From contig CAMAUH010000053.1 of NCBI GenBank assembly GCA_945861365.1, forward strand, positions 1 through 13,317: a DNA stretch of 13,317 nt. The letters are read 5' to 3'. The notes beneath the pieces were generated by a model. It saw nothing but the letters and a program-made list of their open reading frames with translations. It did no database searches and had not been told where the DNA came from. Source of the stretch: Candidatus Kuenenia stuttgartensis. Lineage in GTDB: Bacteria > Planctomycetota > UBA1135 > UBA2386. Each line of letters opens with the position of its first letter. Within the stretch, counting starts at the first letter, position 1. A program made the translations under genes and the position numbers. This document shows, one piece after another, positions 1 to 8,417 of the stretch.

Positions 1-3000
1 GCAAGCAGACCTTCGAGTTCCGCTGGCAGCGCCACAGCGCGCTGTCGTCGACCAGCGGCAGCGACCGCATCGCGTTCCCGGGCCTGCTCGGCCACCTGCA
101 GAACGTCTACCGGCCGTCGCGCGCGCGCCATCTCGACCGCTTCCGCGCCGCGGTGCCGTGCGAACAGTGCCTCGGCACGCGGTTGTCGGCGCCGGCGCGC
201 GCCGTGAAGTTCCAGGGCCTGTCGCTGCCCGAGGTCACCGCGTTGCCGGTCGACCAGGCGCTGGCGTGGGTGCGCGCCGTGCAGCTCGACGGCAACCGCC
301 AACGCATCGGCCGCGACATCACGCAGGAGATCGAGCGGCGGCTGGTGTTCCTCGCCGACGTGGGCCTCGGCTACCTGGCGCTCGATCGCCGCGCGCCGAC
401 GTTGTCGGGCGGCGAGTCGCAGCGCATCCGCCTCGCTGCCCAGGTCGGCGCCGGCCTGCGCGGCATCCTGTACGTGCTCGACGAGCCGAGCATCGGCCTG
501 CACGCACGCGACCAGGAACGGCTGCTGCGCACGCTGGAAGCGCTGCGTGATCGCGGCAACACCGTGCTCGTCGTCGAACACGACGAGGAGACGATGCGGC
601 GCAGTGACTTCCTGGTCGACATCGGCCCGGGGGCCGGCGTGCACGGCGGCGAAGTGACCGCGGCGGGCACACCCGCCGAAGTCGAGCGCACGCCGGGCTC
701 GCTGACCGGTCGCTACCTGCGCGGCGAGCTGTCGGTGCCGATGCCGATGACGCGCCGCAGCGAGGACCGTGGCTCGCTGCGCATCCGCGGCGCTGCGCAC
801 CACAACCTGCGCGGCCTCGACGTCGACATCCCGCTCGGCCGCCTCGTCGCCGTGACCGGCGTCAGCGGTTCGGGCAAGTCGACGCTGGTGCACCACGTGC
901 TGGTGCCGGCACTGCAGCGCGAACTGATGGGGGCCGACGCCGGCGCGTCGTTCTGCGAACGCATCGAAGGTCTCGACCAACTCGACAAGATCGTCGAGAT
1001 CGACCAGGCGCCGATCGGCCGCACCCCGCGCAGCAATCCGGCGACCTACACCGACCTGTGGACGCACGTGCGCGACCTGTTCGCGCTGCTGCCGGAGAGC
1101 AAGCTGCGCCAGTACGAGAAGGGCCGATTCTCGTTCAACGTGCCCGGCGGCCGCTGCGAAGCCTGCGAAGGGGCCGGCGTGACCACGCTGGAGATGAACT
1201 TCCTGGCGCCGGTCGAGGTGGTCTGCGAGCAGTGCGGCGGCGCGCGCTTCCACGCCGAGACGCTGGCGATCCGCTGGAACGGCAAGAGCGTGCACGACGT
1301 GCTCGAGATGACGATCGACGAGGCCGCCGCGTTCTTCGCGGCGATCCCGAAGATCGCCCGCGGGTTGGTCGCGCTGCAGGACGTGGGCCTCGGCTACCTG
1401 AAGCTCGGCCAGCCGTCGACGACGTTGAGCGGCGGCGAAGCGCAGCGCGTCAAGCTCGCCACCGAGCTGCAGCGGCCGGCCACCGGCAAGACGTTCTACG
1501 TGCTCGACGAGCCGACCACCGGCCTGCACTTCCACGACGTGACCAAGCTGCTGGCGTCGCTGCAGCGCCTCGTCGATGCGGGCAACACGGTGCTCGTCAT
1601 CGAGCACAACCTCGACGTCGTGCGCGCCGCCGACTGGCTGCTCGACCTCGGCCCCGAAGGCGGCAGCGGCGGCGGGCAGCTGGTCGCACAGGGCACGCCG
1701 GAGCAGGTCGCCGACCACGACGCTTCGCACACCGGAGCCGCGCTGCGCGCGATCGGCATCGGCAAGCCGCGCAAGGCCGCCGCAGCGCCGAAGCCGAGCC
1801 GCCCGGCGACGGTGGTGGAACGGCCGCGCCACATCACCGTGCGCGGCGCGCGCACGCACAACCTGCAGAGCGTCGACTGCGACATCCCGCTCGGCACGTT
1901 CACGGTCATCACCGGCCCGTCGGGCTCCGGCAAGTCGAGCCTCGCCTTCGACACGATCTTCCAGGAAGGCCAGCGCCGCTTCCTCGAGAGCATGTCGACG
2001 TACGCGCGGCGCTTCCTCGGCCGCATGGATCGCGCGCCGGTCGACAAGCTCGAGGGCTTGGGCCCGGCGATCGCGATCGACCAGAAGCGCACTTCGCGCA
2101 GCCCGCGGTCGACGGTGGCGACGACGACGGAGATCCACGACTACCTGCGCCTGCTGTTCGCGCGCGTCGGCCGGCACCATTGCCCGACGCACGGGCAGGA
2201 ACTGGTCGCGTGGTCGCCGAGCAAGGCCGCCGCACAGCTGGTCAGCGAGTGGAGTGGTCGCCGCGCGCTGGTGCTGGCGCCGATCATCGTGCCGCCCGAC
2301 GCGGCGGTCAGCTGGCTCGCGGCGCTGCAGCAGGAGTGGCAACGCGCCGGCTATGTGCGCGCGCTCGCCGATGGCCAGGAACTGCGGCTCGATGGCCCGG
2401 CCCCGCAGGCGCTGCCGAAGGAGCTGTTCCTGGTGCTCGACCGCACGACGTTGACCGATCGTGCGCGCACCGCCGACGCGATCGAGCAGGCGCAGGCCGC
2501 GGCGCAGAAGCACGGTGGTGCTCCGGCCGCGGTGGTGGAGCTCGCCGATGGCAAGGAGCGCGGCGAGCGGCACTGGTTCCGCGCCGACTCCGGCTGCCAC
2601 CGCTGCGACTACAAGGCGCCGACCGACGTGCATCCGCGTTGGTTCTCGTTCAACCATCACAGCGCTGCGTGCACCAGCTGCCTCGGCCTCGGCGACGTCG
2701 TCGTGTGCGCCGAGGAACTGCTGGTCAACCATCCGGACAAGCCGACCTTCGGCGGCGCGATCCAGCACCAGGGCGGGGCGTTCACGTTCCTGGTCGGCAG
2801 CGGCGGCTACTACGCCGAGATCGCGCGCGTCGTCGCCGAGCGCCACGGCTTCGACCTCGATCTGCCGTGGAACGAGCTACCGGCGAAGGTGCGCACGCTG
2901 CTGCTGCGCGGTGCTGGCGACGAACGCTTCGAAGTGGTGTTCAAGAAGGTCGAGGCCGGCAAACGCCGCGAATGGCGCATGCAGGTGCCGTGGAAGGGCC

Positions 3001-4781
3001 TCGCGCGCCAGCTGGAGGAGTGGTTCCACGGCAAGGATGGCGAGAGCGAGAATGCCGGCGACGAACGCTTCCGCGCCGTGATGCGCAGCCAGCCGTGCCC
3101 CGATTGCCACGGCGAGCGGCTGCAGCCGGGCCCGCGCGCGGTGCGCGTCGGCGGGGTGCGCTTGCCCGAGGGGGTTCGCTTGCCCGAGGTGCTCGGGCTC
3201 ACGGTCGAAGAGGCCAGGTACCTGCTGCTCGGGCTCGAGCCAACGCTCGGTGCTAGGGACCGCCGGATCGCTGCCGACATCCTGAAGGAGCTCGACAACC
3301 GGCTGAAGTTCCTGTGCGACACCGGCCTCGGCTACCTGACGCTCGATCGCAGTGCCGCGACGTTGTCCGGCGGCGAGGCACAGCGCATCCGGCTCGCCAC
3401 GCAGCTCGGCAACAAGCTGGTCGGCGTGCTGTACGTGCTCGACGAGCCGACCGTGGGCCTGCATCCGCGCGACACCGAACGGCTGCTGAGCACGCTGCTC
3501 GAGTTGCGCGATCTCGGCAACACCGTGCTGGCGGTGGAGCACGACGAGGTCATGGTGCGCGCGGCGGACTACGTGCTCGACATCGGTCCGGGCGCTGGCA
3601 ATCGCGGCGGCCGCATCGTCGCGGCGGGTTCGCCGGACGTGATCGCGCAGAGCGACGGCACCACCGGCAAGTGGCTGCGCGGCGAACTGGCGCTGCCACA
3701 GCCGGAGGCGCGGCGCAGCCCGCGTGGTCACGTGGCCCTCCGCGGCGTGACGTTGCACAACCTGCGCAACCTCGACGTCGACGTGCCGCTCGGTGTGTTC
3801 ACGGCCGTCACTGGCGTGTCGGGTTCGGGCAAGTCGTCGCTGGTGATGGACGCCATGGTGCCGGCACTGCAGCTGCCGAACCCGCCGGTGCATTGGCTCG
3901 ATGGTGAGGTTCGGCCCCACTCGCTGGTCGTCGTCGACCAGAGTGCGATCGGCAGTTCGCCGTCGAGCAACCCGGCCACCTACACCGGTGCGTTCACCGC
4001 GATCCGCGAACTGTTCGCCGCCACGCAGCTGAGCAAGCAGAAGGGCTTCACGCCGGGCCGGTTCTCGTTCCACGTCGCCGACGGCCGCTGCGCCGCCTGC
4101 GAGGGCAAGGGCCAGATCCAGGTCGAGATGCACTTCCTCGCCGACGTGTGGGTGACCTGCGAGATCTGCCGCGGCCGTCGCTACAACGCCGAGACGCTCA
4201 GCGTCGAGTACCGCGGCAAGAACATCGCGCAGGTGCTGTCGATGCCGGTCGACGAGGCGCTGCAGTTCTTCGGCAACCACAAGCACATCGTGCGGCCGCT
4301 GCAGCTGCTGGCCGACGTGGGTCTCGGTTACCTGACGCTGGGCCAGCCGGCGAACACGTTCTCGGGCGGCGAAGCGCAGCGCATCAAGCTGTGCGCCGAG
4401 CTGGCGCGGCGGCCGCGCGAACACACGATCTACGTGCTCGACGAACCGACCACCGGCCTGCACGTCGACGACGTGCAGAAGCTGCTGGTGGTGCTGAACC
4501 GTCTGCTCGAACGCGGCGACTCGGTCGTCGTCATCGAGCACCACCTCGACGTCATCGCCGCCGCCGACCACGTGCTCGAACTCGGGCCCGAGGCCGGCTA
4601 CCAGGGTGGCCAGCTGGTGGTCGCCGGCACTCCAGAACAGGTCGCGGCGACCGAGGGCAGCCACACCGGCCGTTTCCTTGCGGCGCGTTTCCGTGGTGCA
4701 GAACGACCGGCGGCACCGCCCGTGTCGCCGCGCGGCCCAGGTCGACGGCGCAAGCGGTCCGATCAGGTGGAGGACGCATGA
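1..4781 (+). CDS. uvrA: UvrA, tandem-duplicated excinuclease ABC subunit A (5' end outside window)
   Basis: ATP-dependent DNA-damage sensor of nucleotide excision repair, which loads UvrB on lesions. The frame is open from base 3, so the start lies upstream and the ATG at 153 is internal. Visible parts: the end of ABC-I of copy 1 (LSGGE at 402-416, then YVLDEPS); ABC-II of copy 1 (Walker A about 858-885, CEAC and CEQC zinc finger about 1155-1236, LSGGE at 1425-1439); an Ala/Pro/Lys-rich linker about 1755-1830; and a full second UvrA. The second copy has Walker A about 1911-1940, a UvrB-binding region about 2170-2590, CxxC pairs at 2595-2606 and 2670-2681, LSGGE at 3363-3377, Walker A about 3812-3840, a CAAC/CEIC finger, and FSGGE at 4359-4373. 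All visible Walker B (LDEP) and EH switch motifs look intact. The tail is basic. A single UvrA is about 940 residues; at least 1,592 codons are visible here. Its stop overlaps the helicase start. Confidence 0.96.
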   Translation, partial: KQTFEFRWQRHSALSSTSGSDRIAFPGLLGHLQNVYRPSRARHLDRFRAAVPCEQCLGTRLSAPARAVKFQGLSLPEVTALPVDQALAWVRAVQLDGNRQRIGRDITQEIERRLVFLADVGLGYLALDRRAPTLSGGESQRIRLAAQVGAGLRGILYVLDEPSIGLHARDQERLLRTLEALRDRGNTVLVVEHDEETMRRSDFLVDIGPGAGVHGGEVTAAGTPAEVERTPGSLTGRYLRGELSVPMPMTRRSEDRGSLRIRGAAHHNLRGLDVDIPLGRLVAVTGVSGSGKSTLVHHVLVPALQRELMGADAGASFCERIEGLDQLDKIVEIDQAPIGRTPRSNPATYTDLWTHVRDLFALLPESKLRQYEKGRFSFNVPGGRCEACEGAGVTTLEMNFLAPVEVVCEQCGGARFHAETLAIRWNGKSVHDVLEMTIDEAAAFFAAIPKIARGLVALQDVGLGYLKLGQPSTTLSGGEAQRVKLATELQRPATGKTFYVLDEPTTGLHFHDVTKLLASLQRLVDAGNTVLVIEHNLDVVRAADWLLDLGPEGGSGGGQLVAQGTPEQVADHDASHTGAALRAIGIGKPRKAAAAPKPSRPATVVERPRHITVRGARTHNLQSVDCDIPLGTFTVITGPSGSGKSSLAFDTIFQEGQRRFLESMSTYARRFLGRMDRAPVDKLEGLGPAIAIDQKRTSRSPRSTVATTTEIHDYLRLLFARVGRHHCPTHGQELVAWSPSKAAAQLVSEWSGRRALVLAPIIVPPDAAVSWLAALQQEWQRAGYVRALADGQELRLDGPAPQALPKELFLVLDRTTLTDRARTADAIEQAQAAAQKHGGAPAAVVELADGKERGERHWFRADSGCHRCDYKAPTDVHPRWFSFNHHSAACTSCLGLGDVVVCAEELLVNHPDKPTFGGAIQHQGGAFTFLVGSGGYYAEIARVVAERHGFDLDLPWNELPAKVRTLLLRGAGDERFEVVFKKVEAGKRREWRMQVPWKGLARQLEEWFHGKDGESENAGDERFRAVMRSQPCPDCHGERLQPGPRAVRVGGVRLPEGVRLPEVLGLTVEEARYLLLGLEPTLGARDRRIAADILKELDNRLKFLCDTGLGYLTLDRSAATLSGGEAQRIRLATQLGNKLVGVLYVLDEPTVGLHPRDTERLLSTLLELRDLGNTVLAVEHDEVMVRAADYVLDIGPGAGNRGGRIVAAGSPDVIAQSDGTTGKWLRGELALPQPEARRSPRGHVALRGVTLHNLRNLDVDVPLGVFTAVTGVSGSGKSSLVMDAMVPALQLPNPPVHWLDGEVRPHSLVVVDQSAIGSSPSSNPATYTGAFTAIRELFAATQLSKQKGFTPGRFSFHVADGRCAACEGKGQIQVEMHFLADVWVTCEICRGRRYNAETLSVEYRGKNIAQVLSMPVDEALQFFGNHKHIVRPLQLLADVGLGYLTLGQPANTFSGGEAQRIKLCAELARRPREHTIYVLDEPTTGLHVDDVQKLLVVLNRLLERGDSVVVIEHHLDVIAAADHVLELGPEAGYQGGQLVVAGTPEQVAATEGSHTGRFLAARFRGAERPAAPPVSPRGPGRRRKRSDQVEDA
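3153..3188 (+). repeat. 18-bp in-frame tandem duplication inside uvrA
   Basis: Two adjacent 18-base units, 3153-3170 and 3171-3188, differ at one base (G at 3158, T at 3176). Both encode GVRLPE. At the equivalent place UvrA proteins normally read straight from a short V-x-G segment into E-V-x-x-L-x-V-x-E-A, so the second unit looks like a six-residue insertion just ahead of the ABC-I signature region of the second UvrA copy. The near-identity suggests a recent slippage or duplication event. The reading frame is preserved. Confidence 0.85.
4765..4781 (+). promoter_or_regulatory. Strong ribosome binding site and ATGA coupling for the XPB-like helicase
   Basis: An AGGTGGAGG stretch at 4765-4773 lies four bases before ATG 4778, and that ATG shares bases with the uvrA stop TGA at 4779-4781. 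This fixes the helicase start well inside a longer open frame that extends upstream through uvrA. It implies translational coupling of the two genes. Confidence 0.8.
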
Positions 4782-6484
4782 AGGAGCCGCCGCTGATCGT
4801 GCAGACCGACCGCGCGGTGCTGCTGGAGACGCAGCATCCGGACTACGAGATGGCGCGCGATCGTCTGGCGCGCTTCGCCGAGCTGGAGAAGTCGCCCGAG
4901 TACGTGCACTTCTACCGGATCACGCCGGTCAGCATCTGGAACGCGGCGGCGCTCGGCGAGCAGGCCGACGAGTTGCTCGCGTGGTTGGTGGCGAACTCGC
5001 GCTTCCCGATCGCGCCGGCGATGTTGGCGCAGATCCGAGAGTGGTTCCGTCGCTACGGGCTGCTGCGGCTGTACGCGCATGGGGATGGCGGGCTGCGGCT
5101 CGAATGCGACGACGCGGCGGTGCTGCAGGAGCTGGCCGGCCACGTGACGGTGGCGGGCATGCTGACGCCGCTGGATGCGCGGTCGATGCGGCTCGACGCG
5201 GCGCGGCGCGGCGACGTCAAGCAGCTGCTGATCAAGCTCGGCTATCCGATCGACGACCGGGCCGGCTACCGGCAGGGCGATGCGCTGCAGTTCGCGCTGC
5301 GCGAGGCGGCGCCGGCGGTGCCGCGCGCCTTCCGGCTGCGCGAGTACCAGCGCGAAGCGGCGGCGGCGTTCCATGCCGGCGGCAGCGACCGCGGCGGCTG
5401 CGGCGTGGTCGTGCTGCCGTGCGGTGCCGGCAAGACCGTGGTCGGCATCGCGGCGATGCACCTGCTGCAGACCAACACGTTGGTGCTGACGACGAACACC
5501 ATCGCGGTGCGGCAGTGGTGCCGCGAGATCCTCGACAAGACCGATCTCGGCGACGCGCAGGTCGGCGAGTACACCGGCGAGCAGAAGCACATCCGTCCGG
5601 TGACCGTGGCGACCTACCAGATCCTGACGCACCGCAAGGGCAAGCTGGATGCGTTCACGCACCTCGATCTGTTCGATCGCGGCAACTTCGGTCTGATCGT
5701 CTACGACGAAGTGCATCTGCTGCCCGCACCGGTGTTCCGCGCCACCGCCGGCATCCAGGCGCGGCGCCGGCTCGGCCTGACGGCGACGCTGGTGCGTGAG
5801 GACGGCCGCGCCGACGAGGTGTTCTCGCTGATCGGCCCCAAGCGCTACGAGCTGCCGTGGAAGCAGCTCGAGCGGCAGGGCTTCCTGGCCCCGGCGCGCT
5901 GCGTCGAGGTGCGGGTGCCGCTGGCGGCCGCGCGCCGCGCCAACTACGCCGCCGCGGGGGCGCGCTCCCAGTTCCGCATCGCTGCCGACAACGAACAGAA
6001 GGACGACGTGGTCGGCGCGCTGCTGCGCCGCCACGCGCGGGACCGCGTGCTCGTGATCGGCCAGTACATCGAACAGTTGCAGCACCTGGCGACGGTGTTC
6101 CGGCTGCCGCTGATCACCGGCCAGACGCCCAACGCCGATCGCGACCGCCTGTACGGCGCGTTCCGGCGTGGCGAGCTGACCAGCCTGATCGTCAGCAAGG
6201 TCGGCAACTTCGCGATCGACCTGCCCGACGCCAACGTCGCGATCCAGGTGTCGGGCACGTTCGGCAGCCGGCAGGAAGAGGCGCAGCGCCTCGGCCGCGT
6301 GCTGCGCCCCAAGCAGGACGGCGGACCGGCGAGCTTCTACACGCTGGTCAGCGCCGACACCCGCGAACAGGACTTCGCCAAGAAGCGGCAGCTGTTCCTG
6401 ACCGAGCAGGGCTATTCGTACGAGATCGTGCCGGCGAGCGTGCTGCTCGCCGAGAACCAGGGGAGCCGGGAGGAACGCGCATGA
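4778..6484 (+). CDS. XPB/Ssl2-type DNA repair helicase (superfamily 2)
   Basis: A 568-residue SF2 3'-5' DNA helicase/translocase of the XPB (Ssl2, ERCC3) family, close in length to mycobacterial XPB. Residues about 6-93 form a domain starting LIVQTDR and ending EWFRRYG, as in bacterial XPB N-termini. A likely damage-recognition-type region follows to about 195. The helicase core has Walker A PCGAGKT (about 214-220), the DEVH box at 310-313, the XPB-specific RED motif at 340-342 (within TLVREDGR), and motif VI QRLGR at 503-507. The start is set by a strong AGGTGGAGG site and an ATGA overlap with uvrA. Its own stop overlaps the next start in the same way. XPB unwinds or translocates DNA in eukaryotic nucleotide excision repair. 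Here the coupling to uvrA suggests a repair role, which is inference because canonical bacterial repair uses UvrB and UvrD. No nuclease domain is seen. Confidence 0.93.
   Translation: MKEPPLIVQTDRAVLLETQHPDYEMARDRLARFAELEKSPEYVHFYRITPVSIWNAAALGEQADELLAWLVANSRFPIAPAMLAQIREWFRRYGLLRLYAHGDGGLRLECDDAAVLQELAGHVTVAGMLTPLDARSMRLDAARRGDVKQLLIKLGYPIDDRAGYRQGDALQFALREAAPAVPRAFRLREYQREAAAAFHAGGSDRGGCGVVVLPCGAGKTVVGIAAMHLLQTNTLVLTTNTIAVRQWCREILDKTDLGDAQVGEYTGEQKHIRPVTVATYQILTHRKGKLDAFTHLDLFDRGNFGLIVYDEVHLLPAPVFRATAGIQARRRLGLTATLVREDGRADEVFSLIGPKRYELPWKQLERQGFLAPARCVEVRVPLAAARRANYAAAGARSQFRIAADNEQKDDVVGALLRRHARDRVLVIGQYIEQLQHLATVFRLPLITGQTPNADRDRLYGAFRRGELTSLIVSKVGNFAIDLPDANVAIQVSGTFGSRQEEAQRLGRVLRPKQDGGPASFYTLVSADTREQDFAKKRQLFLTEQGYSYEIVPASVLLAENQGSREERA
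6468..6484 (+). promoter_or_regulatory. Ribosome binding site and ATGA coupling for the helicase partner gene
   Basis: GGGAGGA at 6468-6474 precedes ATG 6481 by six bases. The ATG overlaps the helicase stop TGA at 6482-6484. The site selects this start over the much longer open frame running upstream inside the helicase gene, and indicates coupled synthesis of the two proteins. Confidence 0.8.
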
Positions 6485-8340
6485 CGCGGTTGAGTCTGCG
6501 GGTGCTGTTGCAGGGTGCCGGCGACAGCGTCTTGCGCGAATGCGCGCAGCGCTGGCTCGGCGGCCCGGCCAGCGATGGCAAGCCGGCCCTCGGGTCGATC
6601 AGCTCCGCGATGGAGAGCGAAGAGCGGGTCACTGCGCGCCTGTGCGGGTTGCCGCGCAAGCAACAGGATCTGCTGGAAGCGTTCTTCGTCGACGGCGGGG
6701 CCGTGCGCTCGGTGCAGGCGCTGTTCAGCGAGTTCGGCAAGCACTTCAAGAGCCGCTTCGACCTCGAGGCGACGTTGGCCGCGCTGTACCGCGAAGCCTT
6801 CGTGTTCACCGTCAAGGACAAGCGCTGGGCGACGTTCGACAGCCCGTGCTGGGCGATGCCCAGCGAGTTGATCGAGTGCGTGCTGCAGTCGCGGCAGAAG
6901 CGACAGCGGCAGGTGCAGGACACGCTGACCCTGCAGGGCTTCCTCGATGCGCGCTACTTCCGCGAACGCGCCGAAGCGGGCAGCCACGACGGCAAGGCCG
7001 CCAAGGCCGCGGACAAGGCCGCCGACCACGCGCGCAAGATCTACAAGCTCTACACGATGGAGAACTCGATGGCGGCGCGACTGCAGAAGCTGCCGCCGAC
7101 CATCGCGGGCCTGGTCGACTGCACGCTGCACAAGCACGGCGGCATCGCCGGGCTGGACGAACTGCAACGCGAGCTCGAACTCGCCGAGCCCCCGGACCAG
7201 GCGTGGCTCGGCAAGTGCCTCGAAGAGGCGATGCTCGGCACCGTGGCCCAGCTCGACCTGGCGCGGCTCGGCATCCAGCCGATCGAACGCGCGGTGGTGG
7301 TGTTCCACGAGCTCGCGCTGTTCGCGATCCGGCGCCGCGGCGAACAGCACCTGCCGACCGTCGGCGAGGAGCTGGTCTGCGGTGGCGACTTCGCCACCAA
7401 CATCGGTCGCTTCCTGCGCGAGCTGCAGGACAGCAAGGTGCTGTTCACCGCCGACGGCGAACTGTTCAAGGCGTCCCAGAAGCGCATCGCCGGCCTGCTG
7501 CTGCCGGTGCCGGGGGGCTTCCTCGCTGCCGAAGCGAACCTCGAGCTCATCTACCGGTTCTGCCTGCATCGCCGGCTGATCGACCGCCGCGGCGAACGGG
7601 CGCTGCGGCCGACGCCGGCTGGCCAGGCCTTCGATCGCGCCACCCTTGCCGAGCAGGTGAAGATGCTGCTCGCGCACTTCGTCGAGGACCGCACGCTGCC
7701 CGGCGAACCGTTCCACCACACGCGCATGCGGCGGGTGCTGTTGCGGTTGCTGCGCCGCGCCGTGCCGATGCTGTGGCAGGACGTCGCGATCCTGCCGTTC
7801 CTGGCCCGCAATGCCTACCTGGCGCAGCTCGAGGCCAAGCCGACCGAGGAGTTCTTCGCGGCGCGCTTCCAGGGCGGCGGCTACACGCCGAGCGAATCGC
7901 TGCAGCAGATGTGCTGGAACCTGCTGCTGTGGGTGAAGCGGCGCCTGTTCCCGCTCGGTCTCGTCGACATCGGCATGCACCAGGGGCGCGTCAGTGCGTT
8001 GCGGCTGTCGCGCCTGGGGGCCGAACTGCTCGACGCGGAGCCGGCCGGCAAGGTCGGCGGCACGCGCTGCTCGGTCATCGTGCAGCCCGACTTCGAGATC
8101 CTCGTCTTCCCGGGCGACGACGTGCACGATGTCGTGCACCTGTTCGACCGCTTCGCACACCGCACCAAGAGCGACCACGTGCACCAGTTCCGGCTCGACC
8201 AGGACAGTGTGCGCGCCGGCCTCGCCGATGGCCTCGACGGCGCCCAGATCGTGCAGGAACTGACCGACCGCGCGCGGGTGCCGATCCCGCAGAACGTGCT
8301 CTACAGCCTCGACGAATGGACCCGGAAGGCCAGTTCGTGA
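6481..8340 (+). CDS. Helicase-associated protein with C-terminal XPB-N-terminal-like domain (possible p52-like partner of XPB)
   Basis: A 619-residue cytoplasmic protein with no signal peptide, membrane segment or ATPase motif. It resembles the helicase-associated proteins encoded beside XPB in actinobacteria (the pair I recall from Mycobacterium is Rv0861c/Rv0862c). Its last ~85 residues (about 531-616, SVIVQPDFEIL to LDEWTRK) match the pattern of the neighbouring helicase's N-terminal domain: V-Q-x-D near the start, F-A, a serine then H-x-(F/Y)-R, and a final P-I with E/D-W-x-R. The rest is helical and may contain winged-helix units. Residues about 168-185 are Lys/Ala-rich and look like a linker. 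The start follows GGGAGGA and overlaps the helicase stop, so the two are probably made in ratio. In TFIIH, p52 binds XPB through related domains and stimulates its ATPase. A similar role here is inference. Confidence 0.75.
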   Translation: MTRLSLRVLLQGAGDSVLRECAQRWLGGPASDGKPALGSISSAMESEERVTARLCGLPRKQQDLLEAFFVDGGAVRSVQALFSEFGKHFKSRFDLEATLAALYREAFVFTVKDKRWATFDSPCWAMPSELIECVLQSRQKRQRQVQDTLTLQGFLDARYFRERAEAGSHDGKAAKAADKAADHARKIYKLYTMENSMAARLQKLPPTIAGLVDCTLHKHGGIAGLDELQRELELAEPPDQAWLGKCLEEAMLGTVAQLDLARLGIQPIERAVVVFHELALFAIRRRGEQHLPTVGEELVCGGDFATNIGRFLRELQDSKVLFTADGELFKASQKRIAGLLLPVPGGFLAAEANLELIYRFCLHRRLIDRRGERALRPTPAGQAFDRATLAEQVKMLLAHFVEDRTLPGEPFHHTRMRRVLLRLLRRAVPMLWQDVAILPFLARNAYLAQLEAKPTEEFFAARFQGGGYTPSESLQQMCWNLLLWVKRRLFPLGLVDIGMHQGRVSALRLSRLGAELLDAEPAGKVGGTRCSVIVQPDFEILVFPGDDVHDVVHLFDRFAHRTKSDHVHQFRLDQDSVRAGLADGLDGAQIVQELTDRARVPIPQNVLYSLDEWTRKASS

Positions 8341-8372
8341 AGCCCATGCCAAGGTGATCGCGGCGTGCAATT

Positions 8373-8386
8373 CGGGAGCTTTCCCG
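8373..8386. repeat. Short hairpin downstream of the repair block
   Basis: CGGGA and TCCCG arms (8373-8377 and 8382-8386) with a four-base GCTT loop sit 32 bases after the stop of the helicase partner gene. There is no T-run after it, so it is not a convincing rho-independent terminator. It could mark the end of the repair transcript or be chance in GC-rich DNA. Confidence 0.3.
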
Positions 8387-8417
8387 GTGTGCTGCCTCGT
8401 CTGCCGATGACCCATCC

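Noticed and set aside
153..155. ATG at 153 as the start of uvrA
   Set aside because: The frame is open from base 3 and already reads UvrA-like sequence before this ATG, so it is internal.
2877..4664. Long open frame (595 codons) on the - strand inside uvrA
   Set aside because: It is antisense to a certain gene. The composition is rich in Arg, His, Val and Gln, with no domain motifs, as expected from GC-biased codon positions.
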